DNA of 64,000 bases. It comes from DASQYE01 sp035940775 (GTDB lineage Bacteria; Acidobacteriota; Blastocatellia; Pyrinomonadales; Pyrinomonadaceae). Positions 50,013 to 59,500 of this stretch are shown in pieces (position 1 is the first letter of the stretch; every line of letters begins with the position of its first letter). The notes under the pieces were generated by a model, which was not told the origin of the DNA, made no database searches, and saw only the letters and a list, made by a program, of their open reading frames with translations. Both the position numbers and the translations under genes were made by a program. The stretch covers positions 1 to 64,000 of the forward strand of contig DASZEN010000004.1 of assembly GCA_035940775.1 (NCBI GenBank), given 5' to 3'.

Positions 50013-52495
50013 CAACCATTGTTCCCGGCGCTTCGCGGTTCGCGCCCCTGATCTATGCGCTGCATCAGCTTTTGGAAACGCGGGTCGGCGCGCAACCGCT
50101 CCCAGATCGGATTGGATTCAAACCAGGGCTTGTTCTCGTTGCCGAGACTGATGGCGCGCTCCAACCACTGGAAAGCCTCGTCCGCCATGCCCTCCATGGC
50201 GTAGGCCGAAGCGAGCCAGTAGGGAACGTCATGATCGGCCTCGGCGATCTCCTTAACGCGGTCGGTCAACTGCGCGCGCGCCTCCTCGTGTCTCCCCATC
50301 GCGCTCAGTGCCATCGCGAGGTGCGGGCGAATGCCCTCCATCTCGGGATGACTCTCAAGCACTTCGTTGAGCAGCTCGACGGCCGACTCCGGCTGGCCGC
50401 GACGAAAGAGCGTGGTCGCGCGAAAAGTCATGACAAGAGGATGATCCGGCTCAATGGCCGCGCCCTGATCCAGTTCGAGCATCGCATCCTCGTAGCGGCC
50501 CTGGTACATGAAGATTCGCGCGCGGTTATAGCTGACGACGATGCGCTCGGCAGGGTTGAGCCGGAGCATACGATTAAAGCTGCGGAGCGCGCGGTCATAC
50601 TCTCCGTCGAGGCGGTATAAATAGGCGCTGACGAAATGGACGCCGACATCGTTCGGCGCATCGCGGCGCAGCTTGGCGACGAGCGCGCGCGCCTGTTTCT
50701 TCTCGCCCCGCGCCAGATGCAGAAAGACCATGTGCATGCGCGCCTCAAGGTTCTTCGGGTCGAGCGCCAGCCCCTTATCAAAAGCCTCTTGCGCGTGCAC
50801 GTAATCGTCCGCGTCGCCCATGCACTTGATGACGCGATTGGCGTAGCAGCCGCCGAGCGCGCAATAGGCGAGCGCGAATCTTCCGTCAAGCTCGATGGCG
50901 CGCTTGAAGTGAGAGATGGCCGCTTCGACATCCTCGTTGGCGAGCGTGTGATAGATGTAGCGGCCCATCGCGTCGCGCCCGCGCAGGTATTCCTCGTAAG
51001 CCTCGGCGTTGGTGGTCGCGTGCGCCGCCATGTCCGCCTTTTCTTCCGTCCCCAATTCCAATCGGAGGCCGTCGACGATGCGCTGCGCTATGGTGTCCTG
51101 AACCGTGATGATGTCCTGCGCGTCCGAGTCTATGCGATCACTCCATAGAATCTCGCCGCTCGCCACGTCCAGGAGTTGCGCCGTGACGCGAATACGCTCG
51201 CCCGAGCGCAGGAAACCCGCCGCCAGCACCGCGTTGACGCTCATCTCTCGCCCGGCATCGCGCGGGTCGAAAGGGTGGTTCTGGTATTTGATGATGGCCG
51301 AGGACGGACGCACGACCAGCGAGCGCACGCGCGCCAGTTCCGTAATGACGGCGTCGGCCAGCGAGAACTCGTAGAAGCCGGATTCGGCATCGTTATTCAG
51401 ATTCTTGAAGGGCAGAATGGCGACGCTCTTTCTCTCTGTATCGCCCATACTGGTGAGCGGCGTCTCGTGTATGTCGCGCGCGGGTGCGACCGTTTGGGGG
51501 GCAACGCTCTGTGAAGTGGCGGGCGACTCTGCGCCCGTGATGCTGCGAAGCCAGCGCATGGCGCGCTCCACGGGGCCGGGGCTGGCCAGATGTCTGGGCG
51601 CAACCGTGCTCGCTCCCTCGACCAGATGAGAGTCTTCGGCAGCGGTTGAAATCTCGCGCAAGACCTCGCGCAGGTCGTCGCCCATCTCCTTGATCTTCTG
51701 GTAACGGTCGCGCGGGTCTTTCGCCATCGCCCGATCCAGAATCTGTTGGAGGCGCGGCGGAAGGGCGTCGGGGCGCAGCTCGGCTACGGGTTTGGGCGCG
51801 TCATGCAGCACGGCATGCCGCACGTCTATGCTCGTTTTGCCCTGAAAGGGCCACGTGCCCGTCAGCATCTCGTAGAGCAGCACGCCGGTGGAGAAGATGT
51901 CGGCGCGCGAATCGACGCGGTCGCCGCGCGCCTGCTCCGGCGCGGCGTAGGTCGCCGTCCCGTATGGCACGCCGATCTCCGTCAGCTCCGTGTGATGAAT
52001 GCCGGAGGTTCGCGCCGCGTCCTCGTCCAGAAGCTTTGCGAGACCGAAGTCGAGCACCTTTACCTGGCCCGTGTTGGTGACCATCACGTTTCCCGCCTTG
52101 ATGTCGCGATGAATGATGCCGCGCGCGTGGGCCGAAGTGAGTGCGTCGATGACCTGTATGGTGATCTTGAGCGCGTCGCGCAATTCAAGGGGACGGCCCG
52201 CGACCAACTGCCTGACGTTGCGTCCCTCGACGTACTGCATGGCGATGAAGTGCACGCCGCCCTGCTCGTTGAGATCGAAGATGGTGCAGATGTTCGGGTG
52301 ATCGAGGGCGGAGGCGAGCCTCGCTTCCCGCTCGAAGCGCTTGAGGTTCGCTTCCTTGACGGTCAGCTCCGGGGGCAGGACTTTGACGACGACCGTGCGG
52401 CCAAGCTTCGTATCAACCGCTTTGTAAACTGTGCCCTGACCGCCCGCGCCGAGTTTTTCGAGGACGCGGTAATTTTGCAGCGTTAAGCCGATCAT
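50012..52495 (-). CDS. Ser/Thr protein kinase with TolB-like and TPR regions
   Basis: 827 residues. The kinase domain (1-280) has the Gly loop LGAGGQGTVYKA, catalytic Lys in VVVKVL, HRDIKAGNVMV, DFGLAKL and an APE-type APEQARG. It lacks a membrane segment after the kinase domain, unlike PknB. Residues about 360-490 form a TolB-N-like domain (KSVAILPFKNLNNDAESGFY, LLDVASGEILWSDRID), and the rest is TPR repeats (FALAYCALGGCYANR, ARIFMYQGRYEDAMLELDQG). The protein is probably cytoplasmic and signals through protein contacts. It is coupled to the phosphatase gene downstream. Confidence 0.92.
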   Translation of the reverse strand: MIGLTLQNYRVLEKLGAGGQGTVYKAVDTKLGRTVVVKVLPPELTVKEANLKRFEREARLASALDHPNICTIFDLNEQGGVHFIAMQYVEGRNVRQLVAGRPLELRDALKITIQVIDALTSAHARGIIHRDIKAGNVMVTNTGQVKVLDFGLAKLLDEDAARTSGIHHTELTEIGVPYGTATYAAPEQARGDRVDSRADIFSTGVLLYEMLTGTWPFQGKTSIDVRHAVLHDAPKPVAELRPDALPPRLQQILDRAMAKDPRDRYQKIKEMGDDLREVLREISTAAEDSHLVEGASTVAPRHLASPGPVERAMRWLRSITGAESPATSQSVAPQTVAPARDIHETPLTSMGDTERKSVAILPFKNLNNDAESGFYEFSLADAVITELARVRSLVVRPSSAIIKYQNHPFDPRDAGREMSVNAVLAAGFLRSGERIRVTAQLLDVASGEILWSDRIDSDAQDIITVQDTIAQRIVDGLRLELGTEEKADMAAHATTNAEAYEEYLRGRDAMGRYIYHTLANEDVEAAISHFKRAIELDGRFALAYCALGGCYANRVIKCMGDADDYVHAQEAFDKGLALDPKNLEARMHMVFLHLARGEKKQARALVAKLRRDAPNDVGVHFVSAYLYRLDGEYDRALRSFNRMLRLNPAERIVVSYNRARIFMYQGRYEDAMLELDQGAAIEPDHPLVMTFRATTLFRRGQPESAVELLNEVLESHPEMEGIRPHLAMALSAMGRHEEARAQLTDRVKEIAEADHDVPYWLASAYAMEGMADEAFQWLERAISLGNENKPWFESNPIWERLRADPRFQKLMQRIDQGREPRSAGNNG

Positions 52496-52527
52496 GGAGG
52501 CAACATTCTATCAAGGCAAAAGGAAAA

Positions 52528-52605
52528 GGAAAAAGGTAAAAGTCGGGTGAAACCGGATTCGATCAAAATAGTTCCGTCCGCACCCCGGGCCTTTTACCTT
52601 TTTCC
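52528..52605. repeat. Perfect 15-bp inverted repeat
   Basis: GGAAAAAGGTAAAAG and CTTTTACCTTTTTCC are perfect inverted copies about 48 bp apart, followed on the plus strand by a T run. It lies between the kinase start and the glutaredoxin-like gene and could end the latter's transcript. Confidence 0.7.
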
Positions 52606-52619
52606 TTTTTTACGTGTTG

Positions 52620-52634
52620 TCGGCAGACCGCCGA
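52620..52634 (-). promoter_or_regulatory. Candidate bacterial SECIS element for glutaredoxin-like gene
   Basis: TCGGC-GGTCT-GCCGA on the minus strand begins 15 nt after the in-frame TGA and directly after the next in-frame stop, so the hairpin is not constrained by coding. The GGTCT loop is the one known from the E. coli fdhF SECIS, and the distance is nearly the same. Confidence 0.7.
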
Positions 52635-52871
52635 TCAGTCGTGCACCGTTCAACCGCGCGGCGGCGTGCCCCAGCCCGAGCCTACGTACTCGCCGTCCTC
52701 TACGATGCACGGCACGGTCGGGTCGCCGTCCGAGTATGCGAGCATCTCGGCGCGCCGCGCGCGATCATTCTGCGCGTCGTATTCCGTAAACGCCATCCCC
52801 TGCGAGTTGTAATGATCGCGCGCCTGCTGGCAGTAGGGACAATTCGGTTTCACATAGATTACTAAAGACAC
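52635..52871 (-). CDS. Glutaredoxin-like protein with probable C-terminal selenocysteine (Sec74)
   Basis: Standard reading gives 73 residues; reading TGA (52652-52650) as selenocysteine gives 78, ending at TGA 52637-52635. The thioredoxin fold has the active site VKPNCPYCQQARDH, cis-Pro in PTVPCIV, and a C-terminus GWGTPPRG-TGA-TVHD. Small glutaredoxin-like selenoproteins with Sec a few residues from the C-terminus are a known group (Uxx-star), which this tail resembles. The protein is short and cytoplasmic. A thiol-selenol redox role is inferred. Without recoding it would still be a complete fold. Confidence 0.75.
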
Positions 52872-53491
52872 CTTAATCTCACCTCCGGCCCGGTAGTGTA
52901 GCAGCGCCGCCGCCCGCTGGAAAAGGCTTCAGGCCGCGAGCGCCCGCGGAGGAGGCCGCGCGTGCGCCACCTCGAAGACATCTCATCCCTCTCTCTCTCT
53001 TAGAGTTTTGATCTGTTCACAAATCGGAACATTGTTTTATGGGCCGTCGCTCTCACCCATCATTGATTATCCAAATCCAGCGACGCGCGAACCTCTCAAT
53101 ATCCAAATCCGGCAACTTTTCAAGCGCCTTCTGAGCGGAGGGGCGCTACGCCCCGACCGCCAACCGGGGCACTACTGCGGCGTCGCGCCTGTTGGCACGT
53201 CGGTTGCCGTTTCCATATTGAGAAAGGCGCGTAATGCTCTCCCCATGTTCCATTTATTGAACAGCGCGCGCCGCGGAATTGTCACCATTACGGCTTTGTT
53301 CAAAAAGATCAAAGTATCAAAAGGTGACTGGAAACGGGTTTCGGTCGCTCGAACTTAATCAAGGGTCAACCTGGATGCTCGCAAAAACCATAACGGAAGA
53401 CAAAGCATAACGGAAGACGGCGCGAGCCGCTCGCCGGACGCCGCGGATTGGTCGCAACCGAACCCTCTCGAATACAGTAAGGAGATTTGAT
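52872..53491. other. Intergenic region upstream of the Oar-like receptor
   Basis: 620 bp with no credible gene. It contains direct repeats CATAACGGAAGAC (53387 and 53408 areas), a pair of ATCCAAATCC words (53069 and 53101 areas), and a GGGGCG-CTAC-GCCCC hairpin near 53140. A long 5' leader or regulatory region for the receptor gene is likely. Confidence 0.5.
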
Positions 53492-56400
53492 ATGTCGTTT
53501 CACTTTCAACGCTTGATGACGCATCGCTTGACGCGCGCCATCACAGCCTTGTTTGTTCTGGCGCTGCTCGCGGTCGCCCCCGTTCTGGCGCAGACCGAGA
53601 CGGGTCAGATTTTAGGAAAAGTCACAGACCCGAACGGCGCTGTCGTCGCCGGTGCAAACATCTCGGTCAAGTCCGTGGACACCGGGCGCGAAGTCACGGC
53701 GACGGCCGACGAGGAAGGCGTCTACACGATCACCAACTTGCAGCCGGGCAACTATGATGTCACGGTGCAGTCGGGCAGCTTCGAGGCCAAGACCCAGCGC
53801 GTCAACATCACCGTTGGCTCGAAGCTCAGCGTCGATACGCAGCTCGGCATCCAAACCGTCGGCGGCACGGTCGATGTCATCGCCGGAGCCGGTGGCGTAG
53901 AGGTCAACACGCAGACGCAGGAGCTTTCGAGCGTCGTCACCTCGACGCAGATTCGAGAGCTGCCGACGCTCACGCGCAACCCTTACGATCTGGTAGGGAT
54001 CTCCGGCAACGCCTCTGCCGACCCCGGCGCAAACGCTGATCGCGGGGCGGGATTTAACATTAACGGTCAACGCGCGGCGAGCACCAACATTCTTCTCGAC
54101 GGCGCCGACAACAACGATGCTTTCACGGCATCCGTTGGACAGAGCGTGCCCCTGGATTCGGTGCAGGAGCTGCGCGTCATCACCAGTAACTTCTCGGCCG
54201 AGTACGGGCGCGCTTCGGGCGGTATCGTCTCGGTGGCGACCCGCGCGGGCAGCAACGATTATCACGGTACGCTCTATGAATTTAACCGTGTCTCGCGCCT
54301 CGCCTCCAACGGTTTCGCCAACAATGCGACCAACACGCCGAAGGGCGTCTTCGCGCGCAACCAGTTCGGCTATTCGGTCGGCGGGCCCATTCTCAAGAAC
54401 AAGCTCTTCTTCTTCAGCAGTACGGAATGGATCAGGGTGCGCAGCACGGGCAGCGTCACGACGGTCGTCCCGACGGGCGCGTTGATCTCGGCCTCGGCTC
54501 CGGCGACCCAGGCGTTCTTCGCGCAGTATTCGCTGGACGGCACGCCGAGCGGCAGAGTGTTCACGGCTGCGGAAACGGCAGGTCTCTTCAACGTCGCGGC
54601 CGCCAGCCCGTTCGGCCAGTTCGCGGCCGCCAATCCTAATCTCGCAGCGTTCCAGGAAGTGCAGTCGGTCGTCCCGGCGGATTTCGGCGGCGGCACTCCG
54701 CAGAACTCTTACCAGACGGTCAACCGCATCGACTGGAACCTTTCTGATAAGACGCAGATTTATGGACGCTATGCCATTCAGAAGCAGTCCATCTTTGAAG
54801 GCGCGAACGCCTTCAGCCCGTACGCCGGATTCAACACCGGCATCCTCAACTTTAACCAGAACGCGCTGGTTTCCCTGACGCACACCTTCTCGCCGAGCCT
54901 GGTATCGCAGACCAAGCTGGTCTTCAACCGCTTGAACAACGTGCAGCCATTGGGCGAAGCGCACGACGGCCCGACGCTCTATTTGAGCGGCGCGGCGATC
55001 ACCACTTTCGGCAATCTTCTGGCCTTGCCCGGCTACCTGCCGTTCAATCCGGGCAGCGCGCTCCCCTTCGGCGGGCCGCAGAACCTGGGCCAACTCTACG
55101 AGGATATAAACTACACCAGTGGCAATCACCAGTTCCGCTTTGGCGGCCAGTACGTTTATATCCAGGACAACCGCGTTTTCGGCGCGTATCAGAACTCCGT
55201 CCAGACTTTGGGCACAAATGCGGCTCAGGGGTTGGATAATTTTCTGCTCGGGCAGTTGAACCAGTTCGCGGCGGCGATTGATCCGCAGGGCAAGTTCCCA
55301 GGCGAGTTCGTCACTCTGCCCGTGGGCCAACCCTCGTTCCAGCGCAGCAATCGCTACCAGGAGTTTGCGCTCTACGTTAACGATTCGTGGCGCGTTAGTC
55401 CGCGCGTGACTCTGAACCTCGGGCTGCGTTACGAGTATTACGGCCCGCAGAAGAACAAAGACCCGCAACTGGATTCCAACTTCTACTTTGCGGGCGGGAA
55501 TTTCAGTCGCCAAGCCCAGGATCCGCAGGTATTCACGAATATCCGCAACGGTCTGGTGCTGCGCGCGCCCGACAGTCCCGACGGCGCGCTTTGGAAGGCC
55601 GACCTGAACAACTTCGCCCCGCGCATCGGTGTCGCGTGGGACGTTTTCGGCACAGGCAAGACGAGCCTTCGCGGCGGTTACGGTATGGCTTACGAGCGTA
55701 ACTTCGGAAACGTCACGTTCAACGTCATCCAGAATCCGCCCAACTACGCTGTGACTGCGCTTACGGCTGGCGCGGATATTCCGCAGAACCAGCTCCCGAT
55801 CTTTACCAACAACGTGGGGCCTTTCGCGGGCTCCGGCGTCAGCAAGCTACTGACGCCCGTCAGCCTGCGCGCCGTAGACCCGAACATCAAGAACGCCTAT
55901 GCTCATTTCTGGAGCGCCGCGTTTGAGCACGAGCTGGCGCAGGGCACTGTCGTCAGCCTCGAATATTCGGGTTCGGCAGGCCGTGACCTCTACGGCATCT
56001 CGAACATCAACCGGCCGGGCTTCGGCAGGCTGTACCTGGGCGATGCTTCAACTACGAGCCGCCTGAACACGCAGTACACGGACATCAACTTCCGTAGCAA
56101 CGGCGGCAAGTCGAACTACAATGGTTTGACCGCCTCAATCGATAGCAGCAACTGGCGCGACATGGGCCTACAGTTTACGGCCCGCTATACCTACGGCGTC
56201 GCCAAGGATAATCTAAGCTCGACCTTCGGCTTCAGCGATACGGCCAGAACGGTCAACCTCGGATTCCTTGATCCGTTCAACCCTGATCTGGACTACGGCT
56301 ATGCCGACTTCGACGTGCGCCACAGGTTTACCAGCAGCTTTAACTGGGATATTCCTGTCGGCAAGGAGATGCACGGCTTCGCCAAGCACCTCCTGGGCGG

Positions 56401-56917
56401 ATGGGCCATCGCCGGACTGTTCCAGGCGCAATCGGGCGGGCCGTTCTCGATCTTCGATTGCACCAACAACGGACGCTTCGGCCAGTACTGCGCGCGCCTG
56501 GTGCCTTCGGGGCCATTGTCCCCAACGGGTACGGACACGCCCGACCCGGCCATCGCGAACCAGTTCATCTACATGGACTTGAGCAATCAGGTTCCGGGCA
56601 ACCAGTTGACCGGGCCGTTCGCCAATCGCTCGTATCTGCCGCCATTCCCGGCCGATATGACGCGCCGCAATCAGTTCCGTGGCCCCGGCCTCTGGAACTT
56701 CGACGCAGCCGTACACAAGAACATCAATTTCAGCGAGCGGTACAGGCTGCAATTCCGCGCCGAGTTCTTCAACATCTTCAACCATGCGAACCTGTATCTG
56801 GTTCCGTACGGCAATGAAGTCAACAGCGGCTACGTTCCCACGCTGCGCGGCTTCGCGCCGAACGCGGCCACTGGAGAACGTCGCAATATCCAGCTTGCTC
56901 TGAAGTTCATCTTCTAG
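53492..56917 (+). CDS. Oar-like TonB-dependent receptor with carboxypeptidase-regulatory domain
   Basis: 1141 residues from ATG 53492 after AAGGAG. A signal peptide (FVLALLAVAPVLAQTE) is followed by a carboxypeptidase-regulatory-like beta domain (ILGKVTDPNGAVVAGANISV, ITNLQPGNYDVTVQ), a plug region (NILLDGADNNDAF, VITSNFSAEYGRASGG) and a large outer-membrane barrel with FNWDIPVGK and a terminal strand RNIQLALKFIF. This is the typical acidobacterial and myxobacterial Oar layout, implicated in outer-membrane uptake or surface protein handling. It is a single-gene unit with its own terminator. Confidence 0.93.
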   Translation: MSFHFQRLMTHRLTRAITALFVLALLAVAPVLAQTETGQILGKVTDPNGAVVAGANISVKSVDTGREVTATADEEGVYTITNLQPGNYDVTVQSGSFEAKTQRVNITVGSKLSVDTQLGIQTVGGTVDVIAGAGGVEVNTQTQELSSVVTSTQIRELPTLTRNPYDLVGISGNASADPGANADRGAGFNINGQRAASTNILLDGADNNDAFTASVGQSVPLDSVQELRVITSNFSAEYGRASGGIVSVATRAGSNDYHGTLYEFNRVSRLASNGFANNATNTPKGVFARNQFGYSVGGPILKNKLFFFSSTEWIRVRSTGSVTTVVPTGALISASAPATQAFFAQYSLDGTPSGRVFTAAETAGLFNVAAASPFGQFAAANPNLAAFQEVQSVVPADFGGGTPQNSYQTVNRIDWNLSDKTQIYGRYAIQKQSIFEGANAFSPYAGFNTGILNFNQNALVSLTHTFSPSLVSQTKLVFNRLNNVQPLGEAHDGPTLYLSGAAITTFGNLLALPGYLPFNPGSALPFGGPQNLGQLYEDINYTSGNHQFRFGGQYVYIQDNRVFGAYQNSVQTLGTNAAQGLDNFLLGQLNQFAAAIDPQGKFPGEFVTLPVGQPSFQRSNRYQEFALYVNDSWRVSPRVTLNLGLRYEYYGPQKNKDPQLDSNFYFAGGNFSRQAQDPQVFTNIRNGLVLRAPDSPDGALWKADLNNFAPRIGVAWDVFGTGKTSLRGGYGMAYERNFGNVTFNVIQNPPNYAVTALTAGADIPQNQLPIFTNNVGPFAGSGVSKLLTPVSLRAVDPNIKNAYAHFWSAAFEHELAQGTVVSLEYSGSAGRDLYGISNINRPGFGRLYLGDASTTSRLNTQYTDINFRSNGGKSNYNGLTASIDSSNWRDMGLQFTARYTYGVAKDNLSSTFGFSDTARTVNLGFLDPFNPDLDYGYADFDVRHRFTSSFNWDIPVGKEMHGFAKHLLGGWAIAGLFQAQSGGPFSIFDCTNNGRFGQYCARLVPSGPLSPTGTDTPDPAIANQFIYMDLSNQVPGNQLTGPFANRSYLPPFPADMTRRNQFRGPGLWNFDAAVHKNINFSERYRLQFRAEFFNIFNHANLYLVPYGNEVNSGYVPTLRGFAPNAATGERRNIQLALKFIF

Positions 56918-56950
56918 CTTCCAGCTTCCAGCCATAGGGGAGCTTTTGAC

Positions 56951-56981
56951 GGGGGGGCCTTCGGGCTCCCCCCATTTTTTT
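56951..56981 (+). terminator. Intrinsic terminator with TTCG tetraloop
   Basis: GGGGGGGCC-TTCG-GGCTCCCCCC forms a GC stem (imperfect by a base) followed by seven T within a few bases. It closes the Oar-like receptor gene. Confidence 0.88.
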
Positions 56982-57086
56982 CCGGCCCGCTTTAACTCTT
57001 AACTTCATCGCTCCACCCTCATCGCTTTTCTGTTATACTCCGCCGTGTTGTACCGAAAGTCGCCCGTCCGGAGTCTCGTTGGCCCA

Positions 57087-57392
57087 ATGGAAGAGAGCGA
57101 TCTTTACGACCCTTTTGAAAAACTGGTCGGCATAGATATCTTAGGCAACCGCGTCGAAGTGCCGGAGAACAACCACCTGCTTCGCTGCTTTCAATATCTG
57201 TCGATGAGAACCATCTCTTACGGGGATTTCTGCTGGAACGGCGAATGCACGAATTGCCAGGTCTGGTATCACACCGAGGGGCAAACCGAAGGTGACGACA
57301 AGCCCGCGCTCTCCTGTCGCCTGAAGGTGCAGGAGGGCATGGTCATCAGCCGCGTCAGCCGCTTCGTCGAATTGGAAGGAATCAATAAGTAG
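57087..57392 (+). CDS. Small 2Fe-2S ferredoxin-like protein
   Basis: 101 residues from ATG 57087; an upstream TTG at 57045 is possible. Four Cys fit a plant-type 2Fe-2S site with altered order: LLRCFQYL, WNGECTNCQVWYH and LSCRLKV. The segment LSCRLKVQEGMVI matches the ferredoxin end. Cytoplasmic electron carrier is inferred. No partner oxidoreductase is adjacent. Confidence 0.75.
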   Translation: MEESDLYDPFEKLVGIDILGNRVEVPENNHLLRCFQYLSMRTISYGDFCWNGECTNCQVWYHTEGQTEGDDKPALSCRLKVQEGMVISRVSRFVELEGINK

Positions 57393-57744
57393 CCCCGGCG
57401 AAGCTGAGCCATCCGTTTTGCCTCCGAGAAGCAGTTTGACGTGTCGAGCGCCTTCGATTTAAAGAAACTCCAAAACCCTCACGATTATTAGCGAAAAGGT
57501 TCAGGCAAATGCTCCGCTCGTCACAACGAGCATTGCATTTGTCTTGATGAATGCAATGCCTGCCGAGACAAATGCCGGATTCCTCAGGGCAACGGCAGCA
57601 GCATTCGCAGCGGGGTATCCCTAATATGGGTGCGGTCGCCAGAGGAGCGCTCGATTTTCTATTCCGAGCGGATTTGCGCTACACTCTATTCATAATTCTT
57701 TAAAGTTTCGGTTTCGTGTCCGTACTAAAAGGTATCTACCAAAC
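57393..57744. other. Intergenic region with two hairpins
   Basis: 352 bp. A hairpin GCTCGT-cac(a)-ACGAGC near 57516-57531 and a perfect nine-pair stem CATTGCATT/AATGCAATG at 57531-57558 lie side by side. No gene is apparent; the right end should carry the promoter of the gene at 57745. Confidence 0.5.
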
Positions 57745-58800
57745 ATGCGATTTGAGTATTATCACGCGGGGCTTGACGCTGTGCCGAAGCTCTCCGTAGA
57801 TGGCACTGTCTCCAATAGCATTCACTTCTCACACTGGCAGGGAAACCGCACGCCCGTCTCGGTCAAGGCCGACACTTCGACCGAGATTGCTTTGAATCTT
57901 GTCGGCTCTCCTGACCGCCGCGAATTGACCGGTGGCATAGAGCTGGTCACCAATAATCATTTCGACACGGACGGCGTCCTCTCCGTCTGGACGATGCTCA
58001 ACGAAGAGCGGGCGCTCGCCCTGCGCGAGAGATTGATTGCCGCCGCCGAGGCCGGAGACTTTTCCGAATACACTACGGACGCGGCCGTGCGCGCCAGCAT
58101 CGTCATACAGGGCTCCGATCAGGCCGCGCCGAGCGAGGAGGAGCCCGGCTCACCGCTGGCTAATCAACTGGCGGGCGAAACGTTGACGGATGACGCGCGC
58201 GCCTACGCGCTTGTCCTGCCCGAAGTCGAGCGCGTGCTTACGCGCACCGGCGATTACGAGCCATTATGGCGCGGAGCATGGACGCGCATCGCGGCCGCGC
58301 TTGAGAGCTTCGCGCGCGGAGATTCAAGGGTTGTGGAAGACGAGGCGGCCCGCCTCTCCATCATCACCCTCGCGCCCGCGTTGTTCAGCCCCAAAGGGTT
58401 CGACGCGGCGCGCCACACAGTCCCCTTCACGGCCATTTCGCACCACGCCCGCGGCCAGCTCTTTCTGATCGCCGCGCCTGCCGCTGCGGGCGGCTGGAGC
58501 TATCGCGTGGATTACCCTTACTACTCGTGGGCCGAAACGGTCTCGCGCCCAGGCGTCGTGCGCCGCGACTTCGCCGCGCTCCTCGCGCGCCTGAACGAGC
58601 TTGAGAGAGGCGCTGCCGGAGCGTGGCGAGCGGATACAAGCGAGTTGGCCTCCGCCTTCAAGTTCATGGACGGACGGGGAACGCCCATCGCTTCGAGTCT
58701 CGCGCCGGAGCGGGTGGCGGAAGAGATACGCGCCGCCCTTGTCGAAGCTAATGCGGAGACGCGAGCGGAGCGCGTTGGCGGAGCAGCATCAAATGGCTGA
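57745..58800 (+). CDS. Hypothetical protein of DUF6687-like type
   Basis: 351 residues. The N-terminal part has FEYYHAGLDAVPKLSVDGT and NNHFDTDGVLSVWTML; the HFDTDG word recalls DHH-type phosphoesterase metal motifs but the rest of that family is not visible. No signal peptide or membrane segments. It overlaps the methyltransferase gene by eight bases, suggesting coexpression. The DUF number is from memory and should be treated as tentative. Confidence 0.65.
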   Translation: MRFEYYHAGLDAVPKLSVDGTVSNSIHFSHWQGNRTPVSVKADTSTEIALNLVGSPDRRELTGGIELVTNNHFDTDGVLSVWTMLNEERALALRERLIAAAEAGDFSEYTTDAAVRASIVIQGSDQAAPSEEEPGSPLANQLAGETLTDDARAYALVLPEVERVLTRTGDYEPLWRGAWTRIAAALESFARGDSRVVEDEAARLSIITLAPALFSPKGFDAARHTVPFTAISHHARGQLFLIAAPAAAGGWSYRVDYPYYSWAETVSRPGVVRRDFAALLARLNELERGAAGAWRADTSELASAFKFMDGRGTPIASSLAPERVAEEIRAALVEANAETRAERVGGAASNG

Positions 58801-59353
58801 CTGGGATGAGCGTTACAGTCACGGCGAGCACATTATCGCCGAGCCGATGCCGATACTGGTTGGCCTCGCCCGTCAGCTTGAGCCGGGACGTGCCCTCGAT
58901 CTGGCGTGCGGGCCGGGCCGCCACGCCCTTTTTCTGGCCGAGCGCGGCTGGCAAGTGACCGCCGTCGATGCCTCGCGCGTCGGCATTGAGCTGCTCAAAA
59001 AGAATGCGCTCGAACGCGGCGTCGAAGTGGAGGCGCGCGTCGCAAACCTTGAGCGGGGCGAGTTCGAGATCGAACCGGAAGCTTACGACCTGATCGGCGT
59101 CTTCTACTATCTTCAAAGAGACCTCTTTCCACAGATTCGCGCGGGCGTCCGCCAGGGCGGCATCGTCATCGCCGCGATACACCTAATAGACGAAAACCCG
59201 GACGCTCATCACGCGAACGAGGATTACCTGCTCCGGCCCGGAGAACTGCGCGCAGAGTTTCGCGGCTGGCAGCTCATGCATGATTACGAAGGCCCTTCGA
59301 CCGAGGGCGGCCACAATCGACGGACAGCCGAGCTGGTGGCGCGCAAAGTGTAG
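58793..59353 (+). CDS. Class I SAM-dependent methyltransferase
   Basis: 186 residues from ATG 58793, overlapping the upstream stop. The SAM-binding loop is ALDLACGPGRHALFLAERGW with an acidic residue in VTAVDAS, and the protein resembles TehB-like small methyltransferases (WDERYSHGEH at the start). Substrate is unknown. Confidence 0.88.
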   Translation: MADWDERYSHGEHIIAEPMPILVGLARQLEPGRALDLACGPGRHALFLAERGWQVTAVDASRVGIELLKKNALERGVEVEARVANLERGEFEIEPEAYDLIGVFYYLQRDLFPQIRAGVRQGGIVIAAIHLIDENPDAHHANEDYLLRPGELRAEFRGWQLMHDYEGPSTEGGHNRRTAELVARKV

Positions 59354-59500
59354 AAGTAGTTGACGAGCGGCCGCACCCCTTGAGAGTCGAAGAGCGAGGG
59401 GGGGCGGCAAAAGTAATCGGTCAAATCATTGTCGAGTTTGAAGAGGAAGAGGCGGCCGCTTGCCTTCGCATCACTCGCGAATGTTTTTTTAGGAGGCACA

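Noticed and set aside
53612..55513. 633-codon minus-strand open frame
   Set aside because: Antisense of the Oar-like receptor; Arg/Ala/Val-rich without structure, while the plus-strand frame has clear domains.
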